From JAMHWF01 sp048500255 (GTDB lineage: Bacteria > Pseudomonadota > Gammaproteobacteria > Burkholderiales > Burkholderiaceae_C), in NCBI GenBank assembly GCA_048500255.1, contig JASNYH010000001.1:682001-746000 (forward strand): a DNA stretch of 64,000 nucleotides, read 5' to 3'. The notes below the pieces were generated by a model. The model did not search any database, was not told the DNA's origin, and saw only the letters and a list, made by a program, of their open reading frames with translations. The position numbers were made by a program, and so were the translations under genes. Below, piece after piece: positions 57,709 to 64,000 of this stretch. Position 1 is the stretch's first letter. Every line of letters begins with the position of its first letter.

Positions 57709-58769
57709 CGCGGCTGGCGGCGCTCGTCGCCGGACCGCACCGCGACGACGAGGTGTTCGTCGACGGCGCCGGCCCGCAGGGCGGCGCCTTCTACCTGCCG
57801 TATCGCGCGCTGCGCGACCGCTTCGCCGAGTGGGGCGTCGAACTGCACACGATCGACCGCACGCAGGGGCGCGATGTGTCCTTCGAGCTGCACGTCAACG
57901 CGCAGCGTCGCCTGTCAGGCCGACCGGCCTATGCCTACCTGTACGAGGATCCGCTGGTGCGCCCGCGCAATGCCGACCTCGGCCAGCTGCGCGGCTACCG
58001 CAAGCTGTTCACCTGGAACGACGAGATCGTCGACGGCACGCACGTCGTCAAGCTCGACATCCCGAACGACCTGACGCCGCGATCGTCGGCGCCGTGGAGC
58101 GAGCGTGATCTGTTCTGCGTGCTGATCGCGTCGAACAAGGCGCTGCTGCGCCCCGACGTGCGCAACCTGCATGCGCGGCGCGTGCGCATCGCGCGCCACT
58201 TCGAGGCCGCGGCGCCCGAGCTGTTCACGCTCTATGGTCGCGGCTGGGACCAGCCCGAGGTGCCGCCCGGCGTCTGGGGCCGCGCGCTCAAGCGCCTGCG
58301 CCACTGGCGCGGCCGCTTCGTGGCGCTGCCGCCGGCATTCCCGAGCTGGCGCGGCCCGCTGCAAGCCAAGGGCGAGGTGCTGCGCCGCGCGCGCTTCGCG
58401 ATCGCGTTCGAGAACGTGCGCGGTAGCCGCGGCTACATCACGGAGAAGATCTTCGACTGCTTCGTCTGGGGCTGCGTTCCGGTCTACCTCGGCACGCCCG
58501 GCTCGACGGCACCGATCCCGCGCGACTGCTACATCGACGCCGACGGCTTCGCCGACGATGCCGCGCTCGTCGCACACCTGCGTTCGATCACCCCCGAACG
58601 CCACGCCGAGATGCAGCGCGCGATCACCGGCTTTCTGGCCAGCCCGGCGGCGCAGCGCTACACCAACGAGCACTTTTCACGTACGCTCGTCGACGAGATC
58701 GCGCGCGACCAGGGCCTGAGCCGGGCCGCCGCGATGCACCCCCTCTGCGAACCGACCCCCACGCCATGA
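57705..58769 (+). CDS. GT10-family (alpha-1,3-fucosyltransferase-like) glycosyltransferase
   Basis: A 354-residue enzyme. The C-terminal half contains the GT10 signature AIAFENVRGSRGYITEKIFDCF followed by WGCVPVYLG in two parts, which in this family binds GDP-fucose. The N-terminal half is less conserved. No signal peptide or membrane helix is evident, as for bacterial soluble GT10 enzymes. GTG at 57705 overlaps the upstream stop; its own stop overlaps the next ATG (ATGA). Fucose or a related 6-deoxyhexose as donor is inferred from the family only. Confidence 0.85.
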   Translation: MTRLAALVAGPHRDDEVFVDGAGPQGGAFYLPYRALRDRFAEWGVELHTIDRTQGRDVSFELHVNAQRRLSGRPAYAYLYEDPLVRPRNADLGQLRGYRKLFTWNDEIVDGTHVVKLDIPNDLTPRSSAPWSERDLFCVLIASNKALLRPDVRNLHARRVRIARHFEAAAPELFTLYGRGWDQPEVPPGVWGRALKRLRHWRGRFVALPPAFPSWRGPLQAKGEVLRRARFAIAFENVRGSRGYITEKIFDCFVWGCVPVYLGTPGSTAPIPRDCYIDADGFADDAALVAHLRSITPERHAEMQRAITGFLASPAAQRYTNEHFSRTLVDEIARDQGLSRAAAMHPLCEPTPTP

Positions 58770-59302
58770 AACTCCACCTCGGCTGCGGCAAGCGCCACAT
58801 TCCCGGCTTCGTGCACATCGACGCCGTCGAGTATCCGCACGTCGACCACGTCGCCACGATCGACAACCTCGGCTTCATCGCCGACGGCACGGTCGACCTG
58901 ATCTACACCTGCCACGTGCTCGAGCACTTCCGCCGCAAGGACGTCGACCGCGTGCTGCGCGAATGGCACCGCGTGCTCAAGCCGGGCGGCACGATGCGCA
59001 TCGCCGTGCCCGACTTCGCCAGGCTGTGCGAGGTCTACCAACGCAGCGGCGACATCGATCTCGTCATCGGCTCGATCTTCGGCCGTCAGGACTATCTCTA
59101 CAACATCCACTACAACGTGTTCGACGAGCGCAGCCTGTCGCGGCTGCTGCTCGAATGCGGCTACGTCGAGCCGCGGCGCTACGATTGGCGCAAGACCGAG
59201 CACGCCGGCATCGACGACTTCTCGCAGGCCTACCTGCCGCACATGGACAAGGAGCACGGCACGCTGATCAGCCTCAACATGGAGGCGACCAAGCCGGCAT
59301 GA
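58766..59302 (+). CDS. Small SAM-dependent methyltransferase (type 11)
   Basis: A 178-residue protein beginning MKLHLGCGKRHIPGFVHID, a compact SAM-binding start common in glycan clusters. TCHVLEHFRRKDVDRVL and VLKPGGTMRIAVPDFARL follow, the usual methyltransferase 11 motifs. The C-terminal part is short, so the substrate-binding cap is small. It overlaps the GT10 gene at its start and the helix-hairpin-helix gene at its end (both ATGA), closing the glycan-related run. Confidence 0.82.
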   Translation: MKLHLGCGKRHIPGFVHIDAVEYPHVDHVATIDNLGFIADGTVDLIYTCHVLEHFRRKDVDRVLREWHRVLKPGGTMRIAVPDFARLCEVYQRSGDIDLVIGSIFGRQDYLYNIHYNVFDERSLSRLLLECGYVEPRRYDWRKTEHAGIDDFSQAYLPHMDKEHGTLISLNMEATKPA

Positions 59303-59589
59303 GGCGCAGCGCCGCCGCCGCGCTGCTCGCCGTGGTCGCGATGGCTGCGCAGGCGAGCGATGTCGACGTCAACGCGGCCACGCAGGCGGAGCTCGAGTCG
59401 CTGCGCGGCATCGGCGTCGAGCTGTCGCAGCGCCTGCTCGACGAGCGCCGGCGCCGCCCGTTCGCCGACTGGGCCGACGTCGCGGCGCGCGTGCCGGGCT
59501 TCGGCCCGAAGCTCGCCACGCGCCTGTCGGCGCAAGGCCTGCGCGTCGGCGGGCGGCCCTATGCCACCGGTGCCGCCGCCACGCGCTGA
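59299..59589 (+). CDS. ComEA-like helix-hairpin-helix protein
   Basis: A 96-residue exported protein. A signal peptide (AALLAVVAMAAQASD) leads into a double helix-hairpin-helix module: VNAATQAELESLRGIGVELSQRLL and VAARVPGFGPKLATRL carry the two GIG/GFG hairpins. This is the DNA-binding module of ComEA, the periplasmic DNA receptor for transformation, and comEC is present in the window. It lacks the extra N-terminal region of Gram-positive ComEA, as usual for Gram-negatives. The last 31 bases overlap the convergent patatin-like gene. Confidence 0.85.
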   Translation: MRRSAAAALLAVVAMAAQASDVDVNAATQAELESLRGIGVELSQRLLDERRRRPFADWADVAARVPGFGPKLATRLSAQGLRVGGRPYATGAAATR

Positions 59590-60800
59590 GCGCCCGGATC
59601 GAGCGCCGCCGGATCGTCCCAGCCGAAGAAGCGCACGACCTCGCCGTGCCGCGCCAGCGTGTCGGCGATGCCGAGCTCGATCAGCGCGCGCGTGTACTCG
59701 GCTTCGAACAGCAGGTAGCTCGACAGCGCCGCGCCGCGCGCGTCGCTGCCCTCGCCCGTGACACCGACGCCGCGCAGCAGCGCACGCACCGGCTTGGGCA
59801 GGCTGCGCTGGTGCTGCGCCGCCAGGTCGTCGAGGCGCTGGCTCGGCGCGATGACGAGCACGTCGATCGGCCGCAGGCCCGACGCCGCGCGGCGCTCGGG
59901 CGGCAGCAGCGACAGCGTGTTGTTGATGCGGCGCAGCCGCTCGACGTCGACGGCCAGCGCGTCCAGGAAGATGTTCGACAGCGCATGGCCGGCGATCTGA
60001 GCCATCGACGGATACTCGCTCGCGCCGGCGCGCCGCCCCGGCGGCTCGTGCATGCGCCCGGCGCCGATCACAAGAATGCGCTCGGCGCCCAGGTGCACTG
60101 CCGGCGAGATCGGCGCCGACTGGCGCATCGAGCCGTCGCCGCAGTACTCCCTGCCGCCCTCGATCTCGAGCGGCACGGCCGGAAAGAGGAACGGGATCGC
60201 CGACGACGCGAGCAGATGCTCGCAGCCGATCGACGTGCGCACCGCGAGCCGCTGCGAGCGCGTCCACGGCTCGATGTCGCGCCTCGACTGGTAGAAGGTG
60301 ACGTGCAGCCCCGAGCCGTAGCTCGACGCCGTGACGGCCAGCGCCTGCAGGTGGCCGGCGTCGAGCATGCCGGGCAGGCGGTCGATCGGCACCAGTTCGC
60401 GCAGCAGCGTCTCGAGCGGCGTGTTGTCGAGCAGCGAGCGCGGGCGCGCGCGGCGCCAGCGCGCGAGGATCCAGCCGATCGACATCATCGTCAGCCAGCC
60501 GGCGCCGCTGCGGATCATGCCCAGCGAGTCGGCGCGATAGACCTGCTCGGCGCGGAAGCTGCGCCACACCTCGCCCAACACGCCGACGGCATGGTCGAAG
60601 TCGTCGGCGCGGCAGGCGACAGCCGCGGCGTTGATCGCGCCGGCCGACGTGCCCGCGATCACCGGGAACGGCGCGCCGGCAACGATGCCGCAGCAGCGGC
60701 GGATGCGCGCCAGCGCCTCGAGCACGCCGACCTGATAGGCCGCGCGGGCGCCGCCACCGGTAAGGATCAGTCCCGTCGTCCTGTCGTGCCGCGCCGCCAT
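59559..60800 (-). CDS. Patatin-like phospholipase
   Basis: A 413-residue lipid acyl hydrolase. It has the oxyanion loop TGGGARAAYQVG, the nucleophile elbow GTSAGAINAAA (Ser of GxSxG, near residue 50) and the catalytic Asp in CGDGSMRQSAP, giving the Ser-Asp dyad. The later part shows no second domain I recognise. No signal peptide, so cytoplasmic or delivered otherwise. The ATG at 60800 is 55 bases after the dnaE stop on the same strand. Substrate is unknown; housekeeping lipid turnover is likeliest. Confidence 0.9.
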   Translation of the reverse strand: MAARHDRTTGLILTGGGARAAYQVGVLEALARIRRCCGIVAGAPFPVIAGTSAGAINAAAVACRADDFDHAVGVLGEVWRSFRAEQVYRADSLGMIRSGAGWLTMMSIGWILARWRRARPRSLLDNTPLETLLRELVPIDRLPGMLDAGHLQALAVTASSYGSGLHVTFYQSRRDIEPWTRSQRLAVRTSIGCEHLLASSAIPFLFPAVPLEIEGGREYCGDGSMRQSAPISPAVHLGAERILVIGAGRMHEPPGRRAGASEYPSMAQIAGHALSNIFLDALAVDVERLRRINNTLSLLPPERRAASGLRPIDVLVIAPSQRLDDLAAQHQRSLPKPVRALLRGVGVTGEGSDARGAALSSYLLFEAEYTRALIELGIADTLARHGEVVRFFGWDDPAALDPGAQRVAAAPVA

Positions 60801-60855
60801 GCGCGTGAGTGTCGTGCGGGATCCTGCGGCAGCGCCTCGGGATCGTCCCGGGACC

Positions 60856-63800
60856 TCAGCCGCGATCCGTGGGATAGACGACGACGGCCTCGCCGTGCGT
60901 CGCATGGCGCCAGCGCGCCAGCGCGTTGTCGCTCGGGTAGAAGCGCGCGTCGTCGCCGAGGTCGATCTCGCCCTGTGCCTGCGGGCGCTGCAGCACGAGC
61001 CGGATGCCCAGACCCTGCACCAGCTCGCCGTGCTCCGTCTCGACACGCCGCGGCGGGAAGTCGCGCAGCAGCTCCGCGAGCGGCGGCGTGACGCCGTTGA
61101 CGGCGACGCGCAGGTAGCGGCCGAAGCGGCAGCGCGCGCTCGCCAGGTCCCAGACCTGCTGCACGTCGAGCCGCAGGCCGCCGGAAAAGCGGTCGGGCTT
61201 GGCCTTGCCCTGCACAACGAGCACTTCGTCGTCCTTGAGCAGCTCCTTGTTCGCGTCGAGCAGCTCCTCGCTCGCGACGGCCTCGATCGGCTCGCTGTTG
61301 TCGTCGAGCTTGAAGATGGCGACGCGGCCGCGCTGGCCGTTGACGACGCGCAGGTCGGTCACGATGCCGGCAAGCAGCTGCGGCTCGCGGCTGTCGATCA
61401 GGTCGGCGATGCGGCGCCGCGCGAACTGGCGGACCTCGGCCTCGACCTGGTCGAACAGGTGGCCCGAGAAGTAGAAGCCGAGCGCCGTCTTCTCGTGCGT
61501 CAGGCGCTCCTTCACGTCCCAGGCCGGCGCGTCGACCAGCGGCGGCTCCTGCGTCGACGCGGCGTGCGAGTCGGCGAAGTCGAACAGCCCGCCCTGGTCG
61601 GCGTGCGCGGCCTGCGTTTCGGCGAACTCGAACGCGAGCCCGATGCTCGCCACGAGCGACGCGCGATGCGGATTCAGCGCGTCGAAAGCGCCGGCCTTGA
61701 CGAGCGCCTCGACGGTGCGCTTATTGATGCGCGTGCGGTCGACGCGCGCGCAGAAGTCGAACAGCGAGCGGAACGGCCCGCCCTCGCCGCGCGCCGCGAC
61801 GATGGCCTCGATCGCGCTCTGCCCCGTGCCCTTGATCGCACCGAGACCGTAGCGCACACGCTTGTCGTCGATCGGCTCGAAGCGGTAGGTGCCGGCATTG
61901 ATGTCGGGCGCATCGAACGCGATGCGGAAGCGCTTGGCGTCGTCGATCAACACGCGCAGCTTGTCGGTGTTGTCGAGCTCGATCGTCATGTTGGCCGCGT
62001 AGAACTCGGCCGGGTGGTGCACCTTGAGCCACGCCGTGTGATAGGCGAGCAGCGAGTAGGCGGCGGCGTGCGACTTGTTGAAGCCGTAGCCGGCGAACTT
62101 CTCCATCAGGTCGAAGATCTCGTCGGCGCGGTCGGCCGAGATGCCGTTGCCCGCAGCACCGGCGCGGAATGTCTCGCGGTGCTTGGCCATCTCGTCGGCC
62201 TTCTTCTTGCCCATCGCGCGGCGCAGCAGGTCGGCGCCGCCGAGCGAGTAACCGCCCAGCACCTGCGCGACCTGCATCACCTGCTCCTGGTAGACCATGA
62301 TGCCGTAGGTCTCGGCGAGCACGGGCTCGACCAGCGGGTGCGGATAGACGACCTCCTCGCGGCCGTGCTTGCGCGCGACGAAGCTCGGGATCAGGTCCAT
62401 CGGCCCGGGGCGGTAGAGCGCGTTCAGCGCGATCAGGTCCTCGAGCCGACTCGGCCGCGCGTCGCGCAGCATGCCCTGCATGCCGCGCGATTCGAACTGG
62501 AACACGGCTTCCGTCAGGCCGTCGGAAAACAGCTTGTAGACCGCCGCGTCGTCGAGCGGCAGCGTCTCGTAGGAGAAGTCGGCCTTCGCCGGATGGCGCG
62601 CCACGATGAACTCGCGCGCCAGCTCGAGGATCGTCAGCGTCGCGAGGCCGAGGAAGTCGAACTTGACCAGCCCGATCGCCTCGACGTCGTCCTTGTCGTA
62701 CTGGCTGACGGCGCTGTCGCTGCCCGGCTGCTGGTACAGCGGGCAGAAGTCGGTGATCTTGCCCGGCGCGATCAGCACGCCGCCGGCATGCATGCCGACG
62801 TTGCGCGTCACGCCCTCGAGGCGCATCGCCAGCGCGAGCAGCTCGGCGACCTCTTCTTCCGCCTGCTCGCGCTGCTCGAGCTCGGGCGCCTCCTTGCGCG
62901 CATAGATGACGCCGCCGTCGGGCTGCTCGGGCACGCGCGCCAGCGTGACGGTCTTTCCCGGCGGCGCCGGGATCAGCTTGGCGATCGAGTCGACGTGGCC
63001 GTAGCCCATGCCGAGCACGCGGCCGACGTCGCGCAACGCCGCCTTCGCCGCCATCGTGCCGAAGGTGGCGATCTGGCTGACGGCGTCGCGGCCGTACTTG
63101 TCCTTGACGTAGTCGATCACCCGGTCGCGGTTGGCCTGGCAGAAGTCGACGTCGAAGTCGGGCATCGAGACGCGGTCGGGGTTCAGGAAGCGCTCGAACA
63201 GCAGCTTGTACTGCAACGGGTCGAGGTCGGTGATCTTCAGCGCATAGGCGACGAGCGAGCCGGCGCCCGAACCGCGCCCCGGACCGACCGGGCAGCCGTG
63301 CTGCTTGGCCCAGGTGATGAAGTCCGACACGATCAGGAAGTAGCCCGGGAAGCCCATCTTCAGGATCGTGCCGATCTCGAACTCGAGCCGCTCGACGTAG
63401 CGCGGCTTCTGGCGCGCGCGCTCGGCGGCGTCGGGGTAGAGCATCGCCAGACGCGCGTCGAGGCCGATCTCGCACTGCTCGCGGAAGTAGTCGGCGATCG
63501 GCACGCGCGCGCCGCTCGCCGCGTCGGCCACGGGCGTCGGAAAGTCGGGCAGCTGCGGCTTGCCGAGCACGAGCTGGAGGTTGCAGCGTCGGGCGATCTC
63601 GACCGTGTTGGCGATCGCCGACGGGATGTCGGCGAACAGCGCCTCCATCTGCGCCTGCGTCTTGAGGTACTGCTCGGCGGTGAAGCGCCTGACGCGTCGC
63701 GGGTTGCCCAGCGTCTCGCCCTCGGCGACGCAGACGCGCGCCTCGTGCGCGACGTAGTCGTCGGGCGTCGCGAACTGCACCGGATGCGTCGCCACCACCG

Positions 63801-64000
63801 GCAGCCGCAGCTCGGCGGCCAGCGGCACGGCGGCGCGCACATGCGCCTCGTGCGCCGGCAGGCCGGCGCGCTGCAGCTCGAGATAGAAGCGCCCCGGGAA
63901 CAACGCCGCCAGCCGCTGAGCCAGCTCGGCGGCGCGGCGCGCGTCGCCGGCGAGCAGCGCGCGGCCGACGACGCCGGCGTCGCCGCCCGACAGGCAGATC
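60856..64000 (-). CDS. dnaE: DNA polymerase III alpha subunit, 5' end outside the window
   Basis: Replicative polymerase. The C-terminal 1048 codons are present and the frame is open to the window edge. Seen in order are the rest of the PHP domain (GRFYLELQRAG), the palm with catalytic aspartates in MPDFDVDFCQ and GPGRGSGAGSLVAYAL, then fingers with YQEQVMQVAQVLGGYS and KFAGYGFNKSHAAAYS. The tandem helix-hairpin-helix region and the OB fold (GIVTDLRVVNGQRGRVAIF) follow. The PHP and palm pattern fit DnaE1 rather than ImuC/DnaE2. The patatin-like gene follows downstream. Confidence 0.97.
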   Translation of the reverse strand, partial: ICLSGGDAGVVGRALLAGDARRAAELAQRLAALFPGRFYLELQRAGLPAHEAHVRAAVPLAAELRLPVVATHPVQFATPDDYVAHEARVCVAEGETLGNPRRVRRFTAEQYLKTQAQMEALFADIPSAIANTVEIARRCNLQLVLGKPQLPDFPTPVADAASGARVPIADYFREQCEIGLDARLAMLYPDAAERARQKPRYVERLEFEIGTILKMGFPGYFLIVSDFITWAKQHGCPVGPGRGSGAGSLVAYALKITDLDPLQYKLLFERFLNPDRVSMPDFDVDFCQANRDRVIDYVKDKYGRDAVSQIATFGTMAAKAALRDVGRVLGMGYGHVDSIAKLIPAPPGKTVTLARVPEQPDGGVIYARKEAPELEQREQAEEEVAELLALAMRLEGVTRNVGMHAGGVLIAPGKITDFCPLYQQPGSDSAVSQYDKDDVEAIGLVKFDFLGLATLTILELAREFIVARHPAKADFSYETLPLDDAAVYKLFSDGLTEAVFQFESRGMQGMLRDARPSRLEDLIALNALYRPGPMDLIPSFVARKHGREEVVYPHPLVEPVLAETYGIMVYQEQVMQVAQVLGGYSLGGADLLRRAMGKKKADEMAKHRETFRAGAAGNGISADRADEIFDLMEKFAGYGFNKSHAAAYSLLAYHTAWLKVHHPAEFYAANMTIELDNTDKLRVLIDDAKRFRIAFDAPDINAGTYRFEPIDDKRVRYGLGAIKGTGQSAIEAIVAARGEGGPFRSLFDFCARVDRTRINKRTVEALVKAGAFDALNPHRASLVASIGLAFEFAETQAAHADQGGLFDFADSHAASTQEPPLVDAPAWDVKERLTHEKTALGFYFSGHLFDQVEAEVRQFARRRIADLIDSREPQLLAGIVTDLRVVNGQRGRVAIFKLDDNSEPIEAVASEELLDANKELLKDDEVLVVQGKAKPDRFSGGLRLDVQQVWDLASARCRFGRYLRVAVNGVTPPLAELLRDFPPRRVETEHGELVQGLGIRLVLQRPQAQGEIDLGDDARFYPSDNALARWRHATHGEAVVVYPTDRG

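Overview
The window is a gene-dense, very GC-rich chromosomal segment. It most likely comes from a betaproteobacterium of the order Burkholderiales, of the Rubrivivax/Leptothrix/Comamonadaceae type. Three things support this: the tmRNA tag reads ANDERFALAA, which is typical of betaproteobacteria; there is a small Trp-rich protein of the kind known from Burkholderiales; and the order gyrA - pheA - tyrA - aroA/cmk - rpsA - ihfB - lapA - lapB, with divergent ompA - ubiG - gph, matches that order. Most start codons have an AGGAG-like ribosome binding site, and many promoters show only a TAGAAT/TACAAT-like -10 element.

Layout. 1-15 kb: end of ilvD, a Trp-rich membrane protein, a small cytochrome c, acs, a YqhA-like protein, cardiolipin synthase, a large cation P-type ATPase, class I fumarase, a phospholipase D-like protein, an MscS channel and a histone-deacetylase-like hydrolase. 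15-20.4 kb: a moxR - DUF58 - transglutaminase (TgpA-type) operon followed by a lytic transglycosylase. 20.3-24.7 kb: a small unknown protein, comEC, a RidA-like protein, dsbB and another small unknown protein. 24.7-29.6 kb: nitrogen regulation, namely glnA, a DUF4124-like secreted protein, and the ntrB-ntrC pair. The region upstream of glnA carries a plausible sigma-54 promoter and NtrC enhancer. 29.6-34.8 kb: a molybdopterin-binding (CinA/MoaB-like) protein, an EI24 membrane protein, an AIM24-like protein, a ZIP metal transporter, a Crp/Fnr regulator and an unusual pseudo-receiver/HPt protein.

35.0-42.65 kb is the most accessory-looking part. A GntR/FCD regulator is followed by six tightly coupled genes: a TakP-like TRAP transporter in three subunits, a Tm-1-like (UPF0261) ATP-binding protein, a creatininase-family hydrolase and an FAD-linked oxidase. 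I read it as an undescribed uptake-and-catabolism operon, probably for a 2-hydroxy or 2-keto acid derivative. It ends next to ssrA (tmRNA), a common integration site, but I find no integrase or duplicated attachment site.

43-56 kb is core metabolism and information processing: gph, ubiG, an OmpA-family protein, gyrA, pheA, tyrA, a fused aroA-cmk gene, rpsA, ihfB, lapA and lapB. A good promoter for rpsA lies inside the cmk part of the fusion. 56-59.3 kb is a translationally coupled group of two glycosyltransferases (one a GT10 fucosyltransferase-like enzyme) and two methyltransferases, probably for a cell-surface glycan. The window ends with a small helix-hairpin-helix protein, a patatin-like phospholipase and a 5'-truncated dnaE. 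No CRISPR array, insertion sequence, rRNA or ordinary tRNA was seen, and no gene-free stretch exceeds 300 bases.
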